A program made the translations under genes and the position numbers. From assembly GCF_001469875.2 (NCBI RefSeq), contig NZ_LOPW02000022.1, positions 73,829-137,828 on the forward strand: a stretch of 64,000 nt of DNA, read 5' to 3'. The stretch is from Haloferax marisrubri. GTDB lineage: Archaea > Halobacteriota > Halobacteria > Halobacteriales > Haloferacaceae. Within the stretch, counting starts at the first letter, position 1. Each line of letters starts with the position of its first letter. Under the pieces are notes generated by a model, which was given only the letters and a program-made list of their open reading frames with translations, was not told the origin of the DNA and ran no database searches. Shown here piece after piece: positions 48,712-57,615 of the stretch.

Positions 48712-48787
48712 GTGACCGATTCGCGCCCTGTATTCAGCACACCTTCAGAAAACTATCAGCAACTGAGGATTTCAACGGAGCCAAGTA
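48712..48787. repeat. Dispersed repeat, copy D
   Basis: GTGACCGATTCGCGCCCTGT starts the copy. Bases 48723-48761 are identical to 50643-50681 over 39 positions, including CTGTATTCAGCACACC and AAAACTATCAGCA, and similarity continues to ACGGAGCCA. The right inverted arm seen in copy A is missing. Confidence 0.7.
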
Positions 48788-48854
48788 TGACAAGAATTGC
48801 GCTTGGAGTGAGATCTGAGCCAGTTCCGCTGACCGAATCGCACCGATTCACGCA

Positions 48855-50270
48855 TTACAACCCCGCTGAACCCAGTGTAGTCTCAACTTCCACACTCGGA
48901 AAGCGTACCGTTACACGATTGCCGTTGTCCTGGCGTTCGAGAGAGACCGTACCATCGGCAAACGAGAGACACCAGTAGACGAGCCATAATCCAGAGCCAG
49001 TACTGTGTCGGAGAGGGTCGGACTCGATATCATGAAGGCCCTCAAGAATAGCCTTCTCGTTTGTCGGGAACGGCGGAGCTTCGTCCACGATCTGGAATTC
49101 GATGGTGTCGCCGAACTCTGAGACCGAAAGTGAAATCGACGGAGCCTCTGACTTGGAGTGCTTGAGTCCGTTCTCCAATAGTTCCTTGACGACCGGAAAC
49201 GCAACCGACGAGAGCTTCGTAGTTGATTCGCCTGTCTGAGTCAGCGAGATCTCGCCGTTCGGGTACTGGTCGTGGGCGTATTCGATTGCTTGTTCGACAA
49301 TTGTGTCGACCCGTGTTGGAGTCTCTGCTGGTGGGTCGATGAGAAGTTTGATTACTTGGCGATGTTTGTCCGCTGCTTCGAGGAGCTCGTTACTCACCGA
49401 TTTGATAACCGCAGGGGAATTATTGTCAGAGTGTTCTCCTTTGAGTGTCTCAGCGAGTCCGAGCACGACGTTGAGTTTGTTGCGCAAGGTGTGACGGAGG
49501 AGATTGTCCATCACGACAAGATGCATTTCTCGCTCTTTACGCTCGGTGATATTCCGGACGAACCCCGCGTTCATCACGACTTCGCCGTTGTCCATAACTG
49601 GAATTGTTTTCGACTCAATCCATGTCTGGTACCCGTTCTGCGGATTTACCCGGACCTCGGTCGTAGTCGTTTCCCCCTTGCTGTTCCGCTCCATGTTATC
49701 GGTGACAGCAACGACGTCTTCCGGGCGGACTGCAGCAATCACTTCTAAGGGGTGCTCATATATTGCGTCCTGTGTCACCCCGAATATCTCTTCAACCGAG
49801 TCGTTGACGAAGTACGTCTCTTCCCAGTCCCCACTTACCAAGTAGAGTACTTCTTCCGTTACCGAGGCGAGCGTACGAAGATCTTCCAGTATCTCGGTCT
49901 CACAACTGATTGACGTCGAGTCGTCCATCCGGCGCGAGACGAGGACGAACTCATCACCAGCCGTGGGGGCACCGGCGACTCGCGTCTCGACCCATTCCCA
50001 AGTGCCGTCTGGGCGGCGGTGTCTGTACTCGATTAGTGTGGCATCTGCATGGTTCCGTCTCGGGCCGTCGCAAAGCATTTTTTCAACATGCCGAGTGTCT
50101 TCGGGATGGACGTATGCCAGCAGGTCTTGGCCAACTAGCTCTTCGGGGTCAAATCCGATGACACGAGTCGTCGCCTCGTTCGCGTACGTGTAGTTTCCCG
50201 CAGCGTCAACGAACGTGACTTGATCCTCAAAATCATCAAAAAAGCTAACCACAGCTTCCCCCGAGTCCAT
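48855..50270 (-). CDS. PAS-domain histidine kinase
   Basis: 471 residues without TM helices. PAS 1 starts VSFFDDFEDQVTFVDAAGNY (residues 8-115), PAS 2 includes LYLVSGDWEETYFVNDSVEE (about 135-255), then the H-box MDNLLRHTLRNKLNVVLGLA near 258 and the catalytic domain with VKELLENGLKHSKSEAPS. The G1 box is VDEAPPFPTNEKA, lacking the usual DNGxG, while STGSGLWLVYWCL is kept. ATP binding may therefore be weakened. Orphan kinase. Confidence 0.85.
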   Translation of the reverse strand: MDSGEAVVSFFDDFEDQVTFVDAAGNYTYANEATTRVIGFDPEELVGQDLLAYVHPEDTRHVEKMLCDGPRRNHADATLIEYRHRRPDGTWEWVETRVAGAPTAGDEFVLVSRRMDDSTSISCETEILEDLRTLASVTEEVLYLVSGDWEETYFVNDSVEEIFGVTQDAIYEHPLEVIAAVRPEDVVAVTDNMERNSKGETTTTEVRVNPQNGYQTWIESKTIPVMDNGEVVMNAGFVRNITERKEREMHLVVMDNLLRHTLRNKLNVVLGLAETLKGEHSDNNSPAVIKSVSNELLEAADKHRQVIKLLIDPPAETPTRVDTIVEQAIEYAHDQYPNGEISLTQTGESTTKLSSVAFPVVKELLENGLKHSKSEAPSISLSVSEFGDTIEFQIVDEAPPFPTNEKAILEGLHDIESDPLRHSTGSGLWLVYWCLSFADGTVSLERQDNGNRVTVRFPSVEVETTLGSAGL

Positions 50271-50567
50271 TAGTGATTAATACCGGTCTCTTGACAAAGT
50301 TCTAACGCCCCTACGAGAACTGTTGAGAACGGCGGTCGAGATGTTGGAGTAGAGTATAAGAAGACGACTACGTCTACTTCATATGAGGTGGACCGGTGAA
50401 CGTATCGTCCAGCACGGAACACTCCAATCGACATGAGCAGTTTTTGGGGACTCAAAGACGCCATTGAATCTTGGATAGGACGATACTTGCCCCTCTAATA
50501 GGAGGGCGGCTACAGCGAAGGTACCAACATAGAGGAGGAAGAGCGGTGATGTTGGTACGGCTGCCAT
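50271..50567 (-). pseudogene. Possible decayed 7TM sensor module upstream of the PAS kinase
   Basis: On the minus strand an ATG at 50565-50567 opens MAAVPTSPLFLLYVGTFAVA, which reads like the first TM helix of haloarchaeal 7TM histidine kinases, then drifts off. In another frame, a few bases on, IQDSMASLSPQKLLMSIGVF looks like the following loop and second helix. The next gene downstream on the same strand is the PAS kinase. This suggests a frameshifted and deleted sensor part. The similarity is from memory of the family and weak. Confidence 0.3.
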
Positions 50568-50640
50568 AGTGGACGTGTCTGAAGAACGAGTAATAGTCTA
50601 CCGATATAGACGGTGACGTAGTGTGGATCGCCTGCGAGAC

Positions 50641-50705
50641 GTGCGCCCTGTATTCAGCACACCTTCAGAAAACTATCAGCACCAGATGAATTCAACAGAG
50701 CCACG
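50641..50705. repeat. Dispersed repeat, copy E
   Basis: GCGCCCTGTATTCAGCACAC at 50643-50662 continues identical to copy D through 50681, then AATTCAACAGAGCCA matches with changes. Copies D and E are the closest pair. Between them lie the PAS kinase and the decayed segment, so D and E could mark the ends of one inserted or recombined block. Confidence 0.7.
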
Positions 50706-50797
50706 TTGTCTGGTTAGTCTCGGTTACCGAGGACTCCAGAGCGGCCACCCGTGAAACGACAAAACCCATCGAACTCGGTTTTCCAGAACCTTCGCGT

Positions 50798-51274
50798 CTA
50801 TTCCTCGCGTTCCTCGTGCTCGTCGTCCTGCTCCTCGCTGACCGAAATCTCCGTCTCGCGTTCCCGGTCGGCCTCCCGCCGTAGCTCCTCGGCCCGGAGT
50901 TCGGCCCGCGTGTAGGCGTCGTACACCGCGTAGAGCCACACGGCGGGCGCGAGGAGGAAGCCGATGAAGACCATCACCGAGACGGAGGCGACGATGAAGC
51001 CGACCGCGAAGACGAGGCCGCGTTCGAGCTCGCGGTTGTACAGTTGTCCGAGGCCGGGGAAAATCGCCGACAGCACCGCCGCGACGAAGGGGTTGCCGCC
51101 TTCGAACAGGTCGTCGAGCGCCGAATCGACCGACGACTTCGGCGGGTCGCGCTGGCGGACCCCGCATTCGGGGCAGATTTCGGCGCGCGCGTCGATGACC
51201 GCGCCGCAGTCGCGGCAGAACGCCTCGTCCGGGCCGCGTTCGCGAATCGAGTCGTCCGTGGAGGGCGATGACAT
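50798..51274 (-). CDS. Zinc-ribbon plus two-TM membrane protein
   Basis: 158 residues from ATG 51272-51274. The N-terminus carries FCRDCGAVIDARAEICPECG, a zinc ribbon with two CxxC pairs. The middle has VAAVLSAIFPGLGQLYNREL, the TM2/GLGQxYN hallmark, and a second hydrophobic block VSVMVFIGFLLAPAVWLYAV. The C-terminal helix is highly charged (READRERETEISVSEEQDDE). Role unknown. Confidence 0.75.
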   Translation of the reverse strand: MSSPSTDDSIRERGPDEAFCRDCGAVIDARAEICPECGVRQRDPPKSSVDSALDDLFEGGNPFVAAVLSAIFPGLGQLYNRELERGLVFAVGFIVASVSVMVFIGFLLAPAVWLYAVYDAYTRAELRAEELRREADRERETEISVSEEQDDEHEEREE

Positions 51275-51404
51275 AGCGGCTATCTGTCGGCCGGGGACGT
51301 TAGTCCTGCGGCGGTCGGACAGCGGGGCGGGACGACTCGGTCGAACACCGAGGACCCAGCGCCGCATCACCCGACTGACTGGGACACCGACCTGTCGAGT
51401 GACG

Positions 51405-53126
51405 TTACAATCGATAGAGAATTGCTTCGTACGGCCGGAACTCCCGTCCGTGTGGGTTCTCCGGTGATTGTTCGTAGTTAGAGAGCAGTATCTCAGCACT
51501 ACTGGAATCGATGTCCGCAGCGTCGAACGTCGTCGGTTCGTCCGACCAGTTGAGAACGACCAGTACCTCCTCGTCACCGAGCGTTCGCGTGTAGGCGAAG
51601 AGTTGCTCGTGGTCGGGCAGTAAGAGCTCGTACGCCCCGTAAACGAGCGTGTCCAGTTCGTGCCTGAGTGAAATGAGTGACTGATAGTGGCGCCAGATGG
51701 AGTTCTCCTCGGTGAGTGCCGCATCGACGTTGATGTCGCGGTAGTTGTCGTTGACGCCGAACCACGGCTCACCGTCGGTGAACCCTGCGTGAGGGTCGTC
51801 GGACCACTGCATCGGTGTCCGTGCGTGGTCGCGACTCAGGTAGTTGACCAGGCCACGGACCTCCTCGAACGAGTCGATAGCACCCGCTTCGATGAGTTCT
51901 TCGACCTTCCCGATGGTCATCACGTCGTCGAGTTCGTCGAGGGTATCGAATTCGGCGTTTGTCATCCCGATCTCCTCGCCTTGGTAGATGTATGGCGTTC
52001 CACGCAGCGTCAGCAGGAAGGTGGCGATGAGTGCTGCGCTCTCCTCGTGATACTCCTCGTCATCGCCAAACCGAGAGACGATTCGGGGCACGTCGTGGTT
52101 CCCAAGGAACAGCGCCTCCCAGAATTCTGCGGCGAGTTCGTCTTGTGCGCGGGTGACGATTTCTTTGAAATCCGTGAGTTCCCACGCTCCCCAGCCATCG
52201 AGACTCCACGGACCGTTCGGTCCATCGTCGACGGCCAGGTGGTTGAACTGGAACATCATGTCCAACCCGCTGTTTCTCTCACCGAGGTACTCCGCGGTTT
52301 TGTCGATACTCGTCCCGCCCATCTCGCCGACGGTCATCGTGTCGTAGTTCGCGAGGGTATCGTCGTACACCGCTTGAAGGTATTCGTGGATGTGTGGGCC
52401 GTGAGCGTAGTGTTCGTGACCGACGAGTCGCGCGTCAGGATCACCGTCCGGGAGACCCTCGGGTTTCGAGATGAAGTTGATCGCGTCCATGCGGAAGCCG
52501 TCGATTCCCTTCTCCAGCCACCACGTGATCATCTCTTTGACGTCTTCGCGGACATCGGGGTTGCGCCAGTTCAGGTCGGGTTGATTCTCGTCGAACAGGT
52601 GGAGATACCACTGCTCGCGGTTGTCATCGTAGGACCATGCTGGCCCGCCGAAGATTGACTGCCAGTTGTTCGGTGGTTCGTCCGGTGAGCCGTCGCGCCA
52701 GTAGTAGTACTCCTCGTACTTCCCCTCGCGGCGTCGGGAGCGCTGGAACCACTCGTGTTCGCTGGAGGTGTGGTTGACCACGAGGTCCATGATGAGTCGC
52801 ATGTCTCGTGCGTGGAGTTCGTCCAGCAGTTCCTCCCAGTCGGCCATCGTCCCGAACTCGTCCATGATGGCGCGGTAGTCGCGGATGTCGTACCCGTTGT
52901 CGTGGTTCGGCGAGTCGTACACCGGACAGAGCCAGACGACGTCCACACCGAGGTCGTCGAGGTACCCGACCTTCTCTGTGATGCCGGGGATATCGCCGAT
53001 TCCATCGCCGTTTGAGTCGTTGAAACTGCGCGGGTATATCTGATAGACGACCGCTTCCTTCCACCACTGTCTGTCGATGTCTGTGCGCCGTCTCTGTGTC
53101 GTCATCTCGGAGTTGTCGTGAATCAT
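51405..53126 (-). CDS. GH13 alpha-glucosidase
   Basis: 573 residues; a second start seven codons on is possible. The (beta/alpha)8 barrel starts QWWKEAVVYQIYPRSFNDSN. Region I is DLVVNHTSSEH, region II GIDGFRMDAINFIS with the nucleophile Asp, region III TVGEMGG with acid/base Glu, region IV LGNHDVPRIVSRFG with the third Asp. The residue after the nucleophile is Ala, which in the oligo-1,6-glucosidase subfamily goes with alpha-1,4 preference. No signal peptide, so it cleaves imported oligosaccharides. Confidence 0.93.
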   Translation of the reverse strand: MIHDNSEMTTQRRRTDIDRQWWKEAVVYQIYPRSFNDSNGDGIGDIPGITEKVGYLDDLGVDVVWLCPVYDSPNHDNGYDIRDYRAIMDEFGTMADWEELLDELHARDMRLIMDLVVNHTSSEHEWFQRSRRREGKYEEYYYWRDGSPDEPPNNWQSIFGGPAWSYDDNREQWYLHLFDENQPDLNWRNPDVREDVKEMITWWLEKGIDGFRMDAINFISKPEGLPDGDPDARLVGHEHYAHGPHIHEYLQAVYDDTLANYDTMTVGEMGGTSIDKTAEYLGERNSGLDMMFQFNHLAVDDGPNGPWSLDGWGAWELTDFKEIVTRAQDELAAEFWEALFLGNHDVPRIVSRFGDDEEYHEESAALIATFLLTLRGTPYIYQGEEIGMTNAEFDTLDELDDVMTIGKVEELIEAGAIDSFEEVRGLVNYLSRDHARTPMQWSDDPHAGFTDGEPWFGVNDNYRDINVDAALTEENSIWRHYQSLISLRHELDTLVYGAYELLLPDHEQLFAYTRTLGDEEVLVVLNWSDEPTTFDAADIDSSSAEILLSNYEQSPENPHGREFRPYEAILYRL

Positions 53127-53162
53127 GGTCGTGCGTCGAGTGCTGGTGTCTGTCGTGACGTC

Positions 53163-54899
53163 TTAGGGGGTCAGGTAGACGCGGGCTTCGTACGGACCGA
53201 GTTCGAACGTCTGCTGTGGAGCCGTCGGCACGTCGGTGTTCGCGATGGCGAGTTCGAGGCCGTCGAGCGCAACGCCATCGGGGACCGTGAACTCGACCGG
53301 GTCAGCGCCGACGTTGAGAACGATGAGTCCGCGTTCGTCACCGAGCGTGCGCGTGTAGACGAAGAGAGACGGGTCGTTCGGAAGGAGGAGGTCGAACGAA
53401 CCATACACGAGGACGTCGCGTTCGTGCCGGAGTTCGATGAGGTCGCGGTAGTAGTGCCAGACCGAGCCCTCGTTCGCGCGGGCGTGTTCGACGTTGACCG
53501 TCTCGTAGTTCGCGTTGCATGCGATCCACGGTTCGCCGTCGGTGAATCCGGCGTGCTCCTCGCTCGACCACTGCATCGGCGTGCGGGCGTTGTCCCGACT
53601 GACGTATTCGATTGCATCTCGGAGGTCCTCGTAGGACTCGGCCGTTCCCTCTTCGAGCGCCTCCGCGACGAAATTCAGCGCCTCGATGTCCCGGAGTTCG
53701 TCCGTGGAGGCGAACGACGCGTTCGTCATCCCGAGTTCCTCACCCTGGTAGATGAAGGGAGTCCCCTGGAGCGTGTGGGTGAGCGTTCCGAGGAGTTTCG
53801 CGCTCGCTTCTCTCCACGCCTCGTCGTCGCCGAAGCGCGAGACCATCCGCGGCTGGTCGTGGTTGTTGAGGTAGAGACTGTTCCAGCCCGCTTCTGCGAG
53901 TCCGTTCTGCCACTTCGATAGGACCGCTTTAAAGTCGACGAGCGACCAGTCGCCAGCGTCCCATTTGTCCCCGTCGTGGTCGAAGGTGACGTGCTCGAAC
54001 TGGAACACCATCGAGAGGCCATCACCGTCGTCGCCGACGTACTCCCTGGCGTCCGCAACACCGACACCGGGCGTCTCGCCGACAGTCAGGAGTGACTCGT
54101 CCGTGAGCACCTCGTCGCGCATCTCGCGAAGGTAGTCGTGGACGCTCGGACCGTTGAAGAAGTGCTCCGCGCCGGTCTGTTCGCTATCCTCGTCACCGTC
54201 TGGCAGCCCTTCCCGTTTCGAAATGAGATTGATGACGTCCATCCGGAACCCGTCGATTCCCTGGTCGAGCCACCAGTTCATCATCTCGTAGACGGACTCG
54301 CGGACGTCCGGATTACGCCAGTTGAGGTCCGGCTGTTTCTCGTCGAAGAGGTGGAGGTACCACTGTTTTCGCTCATCGTCGTACGTCCAGGCGGGCCCGC
54401 CGAAGGCCGACTCCCAGTTGTTGGGTGCAACCTCGTCGGTCGGCCCGTCAGCGGTGTCGTAGTCGGCATCGGCGGCCGGTCGTCCATCGCGCCAGTAGTA
54501 GTAGTCCTCGTAGTCGCCCTCCCGACGACGGGACCGCTCGAACCACTCGTGCTCGTCAGAGGTGTGGTTGACGACGAGGTCCATGATGAGGCGGATGTCC
54601 CGGTCGTGGAGTTCGGCGAGGAGCCGTCGCCAGTCGTCCATGTCGCCGTAGGCGTCGTGTATCGAGCGATAGTCACTGATGTCGTAGCCGTTGTCCGCCT
54701 GTGGCGATTCGTAGACCGGACAGAGCCAGACTGCGTCCACACCGAGGTCGTCCAGATAGTCTGCTCTGCGTTCGATACCACGTAAATCACCGATGCCGTC
54801 ACCGTCTGCGTCGTCGAAGCTGCGCGGGTAGATCTGATAGACGACCGCTTCTTTCCACCACGACTCAGTCCCGCGTTCGACGACCGCCGTCCGTCTCAT
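53163..54899 (-). CDS. GH13 oligo-1,6-glucosidase-like enzyme
   Basis: 578 residues, paralogue of the downstream gene. ESWWKEAVVYQIYPRSFDDA opens the barrel. Region II is GIDGFRMDVINLIS, region III TVGETPG, region IV LNNHDQPRMVSRFG: all catalytic residues are present. Val follows the nucleophile, the residue associated with alpha-1,6 (isomaltose-type) specificity in this subfamily. An extra loop ADADYDTADGPTDEVAP is inserted before NNWESAFGG. It is the first gene of the pair (36-base gap) and diverges from the sugar importer. Confidence 0.92.
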   Translation of the reverse strand: MRRTAVVERGTESWWKEAVVYQIYPRSFDDADGDGIGDLRGIERRADYLDDLGVDAVWLCPVYESPQADNGYDISDYRSIHDAYGDMDDWRRLLAELHDRDIRLIMDLVVNHTSDEHEWFERSRRREGDYEDYYYWRDGRPAADADYDTADGPTDEVAPNNWESAFGGPAWTYDDERKQWYLHLFDEKQPDLNWRNPDVRESVYEMMNWWLDQGIDGFRMDVINLISKREGLPDGDEDSEQTGAEHFFNGPSVHDYLREMRDEVLTDESLLTVGETPGVGVADAREYVGDDGDGLSMVFQFEHVTFDHDGDKWDAGDWSLVDFKAVLSKWQNGLAEAGWNSLYLNNHDQPRMVSRFGDDEAWREASAKLLGTLTHTLQGTPFIYQGEELGMTNASFASTDELRDIEALNFVAEALEEGTAESYEDLRDAIEYVSRDNARTPMQWSSEEHAGFTDGEPWIACNANYETVNVEHARANEGSVWHYYRDLIELRHERDVLVYGSFDLLLPNDPSLFVYTRTLGDERGLIVLNVGADPVEFTVPDGVALDGLELAIANTDVPTAPQQTFELGPYEARVYLTP

Positions 54900-55092
54900 T
54901 GTCCCTCACCGGCATCAAACGACAGCTCGGCTGCAGAGCCATCGGGCTGGTCTGTTCGCGGCGAGTTCCATGTGGACTTCGTCGGCGATGCTGTCTGCGG
55001 CTGTCGGCGTCGGGAGTGTCGTCTCATGATCGGGAATCGGTCTGGAGCGACGTTGCTCTTGTTCGTCAAAGCCGAAGGGAGGCGGCCACTTA

Positions 55093-55138
55093 ATTCTAGC
55101 TAGAATCTTAATCAACTGCTTGATTCAGAATCTTTATT
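55093..55138. promoter_or_regulatory. Control region of the alpha-glucoside locus: two palindromes and TATA
   Basis: ATTCTAGCTAGAAT at 55093-55106 is a perfect 14-base palindrome. GATTCAGAATC at 55122-55132 is a second one with a single-base centre. CTTTATT at 55132-55138 follows immediately and lies about 30 bases before the binding-protein ATG, so the second palindrome overlaps the TATA region. A TrmB-family regulator is encoded at the end of the importer operon, which makes these candidate operators. Confidence 0.55.
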
Positions 55139-55167
55139 GTGCCATCTATCACAATCGTAGATGCACC

Positions 55168-56646
55168 ATGGGAACCAATAGCAACGAGAACACAGCGCAG
55201 TCACCGGTTACGCGCCGCCGATTCGTCAAAGCGGTCGGCGCGGCGAGCGGCGTGACGGGCCTTGCGGGGTGTCTCGGCGGAGGAAGTGGAGACAAGCCTG
55301 AGAAGGCGGACTCGGACCAGACAGTCGTTCGCCAGTACGCTGGCGTGGGGTCCAACGAATCGCCAGCGGTCAAGGACCAACTTCGCGAGGCGCTGTGGAG
55401 CGCAGGGCTCTCGGAGGACATCTACGTTGAAATCGTGGACGGCCCGTCGACAACAGACCAGTTGCTCAGTCAGTACCGCACGTGGCTCTCCGCAGGCCGA
55501 GAAGAACCGGATATCTTCACAATGGACTCCGGATGGACGATTCCGTTCATACAGCGGGGGCAAGTACAGAGTCTGGAAGAACTGTTGGACAGCAGTACGG
55601 TCAGCACCGTCAAGAACGACTTTTTCGAGGCGAGCGTCGCTTCCGCAAGTGCTCCTGACGGGACCTTGTACGGGGTGCCGGAATTCCCGGATTTCCCGAC
55701 GATACAGTACCGGAAGGACCTCGTCGAGGACGCCGGGTACGACACCGACGGCTGGCAAACCGAACCGATGAGTTGGCAGCGGTTTGCCGAGATTACTGCT
55801 GACGTCAAAGCGCAGAACGACATCAAGTACGGCTACACGTTCCAAGCGGACAGCTACGGAGGGCTGGCCTGTTGTGACTTCAACGAATGGATGACGACGT
55901 GGGGTGGTGCCTACTTCGGTGGGTCCGAGAACCTGTTCGGACCGGTAAACGAACGCCCGGTCACGGTCAACAAAAAGGGAGCCGTGGACGCGATCAGGAT
56001 GGTTCGGTCGTTCATCCACGGCGAAGACGACAAACACGGGATGGACATCCCCGGGAACATCGCTCCAGCCGCGACACTCGGGTGGACCGAGGAAACGTCC
56101 CGGAAACCGTTCACCAACGGCAACGCGGTCATGCACCGGAACTGGCCGTACTCGATTGCGATAAGCGGGGCAGAAGATGCGCTCGGTGACAAACTGGGCG
56201 TGATGCCGCTGCCGTACGGTGTCAAAGAAAGCGACGCCAAGTACAACGGGACTGGCGGAACCGCATCCGCGCTCGGCGGGTGGACCTCCGTCGTGAACCC
56301 GAACTCACAGAAGAAAGACGCGGTGGTGGAAGTGCTGAAAGCGAAGATGACCAAAGAGTTCTCGCTGTGGCAGTTCGAGACGCTCGGACTCTTACCGCCG
56401 AAGCCGGAGGTGTTCAACTCCGACGAAGCACGGAACGTCGACGTCATGGGACGCTACATGGATGCCTTGCAAACGGCGGGCAGCAACGCGGTCCCACGGC
56501 CGGTGACCACCGCCTGGCCAGACCAGTCTGGTGCGATTGCCAGCGCCGTCAACAAGGCCCTACAGAAGGGCAGCGGCGAGTCGCCACAACAAGCGATGGA
56601 CAAGCTCGCGGGCAAGCTGACAGAAATCGAGGAACAGTCGGTCTGA
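55168..56646 (+). CDS. Sugar ABC transporter substrate-binding lipoprotein (SBP family 1)
   Basis: 492 residues from ATG 55168. Tat signal RRRFVKAVGAASGVTGLAG followed by Cys forms signal plus lipobox. Family 1 features: DIFTMDSGWTIPFIQRGQVQ near residue 115, LYGVPEFPDFPTIQYRKDLV near 168, and a C-terminal lobe with GGTASALGGWTSVVNPNSQK. It should capture maltose, isomaltose, trehalose or similar glucosides outside the cell and deliver them to the permeases encoded next. Confidence 0.93.
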   Translation: MGTNSNENTAQSPVTRRRFVKAVGAASGVTGLAGCLGGGSGDKPEKADSDQTVVRQYAGVGSNESPAVKDQLREALWSAGLSEDIYVEIVDGPSTTDQLLSQYRTWLSAGREEPDIFTMDSGWTIPFIQRGQVQSLEELLDSSTVSTVKNDFFEASVASASAPDGTLYGVPEFPDFPTIQYRKDLVEDAGYDTDGWQTEPMSWQRFAEITADVKAQNDIKYGYTFQADSYGGLACCDFNEWMTTWGGAYFGGSENLFGPVNERPVTVNKKGAVDAIRMVRSFIHGEDDKHGMDIPGNIAPAATLGWTEETSRKPFTNGNAVMHRNWPYSIAISGAEDALGDKLGVMPLPYGVKESDAKYNGTGGTASALGGWTSVVNPNSQKKDAVVEVLKAKMTKEFSLWQFETLGLLPPKPEVFNSDEARNVDVMGRYMDALQTAGSNAVPRPVTTAWPDQSGAIASAVNKALQKGSGESPQQAMDKLAGKLTEIEEQSV

Positions 56647-56652
56647 TCGCCT

Positions 56653-57615
56653 ATGGCAACTGAACACAAGCAGTCGAGCGGCTTTCCACGCCCGGATTAC
56701 ATCATCGCCAACAAACTCGAGGGCCTCCCCGAAGAGCTGTACGCCTACCTCTTGCTGGTGCCGGCGTTCTTCATGGTGGGAGCGGTTGCACTCTGGCCGC
56801 TGGTGGACACGTTCACCATGTCACTTCACGCAGACGCCCTCACCGGCGTTTCTGTCGGTGATTTCATCGGAATCCAGAACTACGTGGACGTGCTGACCGG
56901 CCAACGCAACGCGGTGCTACCGGGGTCCTTCTGGTACGCCGTGGGCCTCACGGTCGTCTTCACAGTCGGGAGCGTCACGCTCGAGACAGTCGTTGGACTC
57001 GCACAAGCGTTAGTCCTCGATCAAGAGTTTCGTGGCCGTGCGTGGGTCCGGATGGCCATCATCCTTCCGTGGGCCGTCCCCGTCGTCGTTCAGGGGATGA
57101 TGTTCTACCTCCTGTTCGAACCGAGCATCGGGTTTCTGGTCGCTCCGTTGCAGGAACTCGGCCTCTTCTCGTCGACACCGCTGTCGAACACACAAGATTC
57201 GCTCATCTTAATCACGCTCACGGACGCGTGGAAGACCTCCGCGTTCATGGCGCTCATCATCCTCGCCGGGATGCAGAGCATCGACCGGAGTCTCTACGAC
57301 GTCAGCAAAGTCGCCGGGGCAACCGCCTGGCAACGGTTCAAGCTGATCACGTTCCCGTTGGTGCTTCCGGCTGTGCTGGTCGGGATGCTCTTCCGCACGC
57401 TGGGTGCGCTGAAAGTGTACGGCGTCATCGAGGTGCTGTCGGGGTGCCGCACAGTCCCGTCGATGACGTGTCTCGTCATCTCGGCGTTCCGGTCGAACCG
57501 CTACGGGACGTCAGCAACGCTCGCCTTCCTTACTGCACTGATAATCAGCGCGTTCATTCTCGTGTACCTGGTAAAGTTCGTGGACAGTCTCAGAGGAATC
57601 GGAGGGAGTGCATAG
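56653..57615 (+). CDS. Sugar ABC permease, MalF-like
   Basis: 320 residues with six TM helices. LPEELYAYLLLVPAFFMVGA starts helix 1, LYDVSKVAGATAWQRFKLIT is the EAA loop near residue 215, and FLTALIISAFILVYLVKFVD is the last helix. It begins six bases after the binding-protein stop. Forms the channel with the MalG-like partner, whose start follows its stop directly. Confidence 0.93.
   Translation: MATEHKQSSGFPRPDYIIANKLEGLPEELYAYLLLVPAFFMVGAVALWPLVDTFTMSLHADALTGVSVGDFIGIQNYVDVLTGQRNAVLPGSFWYAVGLTVVFTVGSVTLETVVGLAQALVLDQEFRGRAWVRMAIILPWAVPVVVQGMMFYLLFEPSIGFLVAPLQELGLFSSTPLSNTQDSLILITLTDAWKTSAFMALIILAGMQSIDRSLYDVSKVAGATAWQRFKLITFPLVLPAVLVGMLFRTLGALKVYGVIEVLSGCRTVPSMTCLVISAFRSNRYGTSATLAFLTALIISAFILVYLVKFVDSLRGIGGSA

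Noticed and set aside
54915-55115. 66-codon minus frame in the glucoside control region
   Set aside because: It covers the palindromes and ends in unlike-protein sequence; a second overlapping 43-codon frame abuts the glucosidase start, but neither has support beyond openness.
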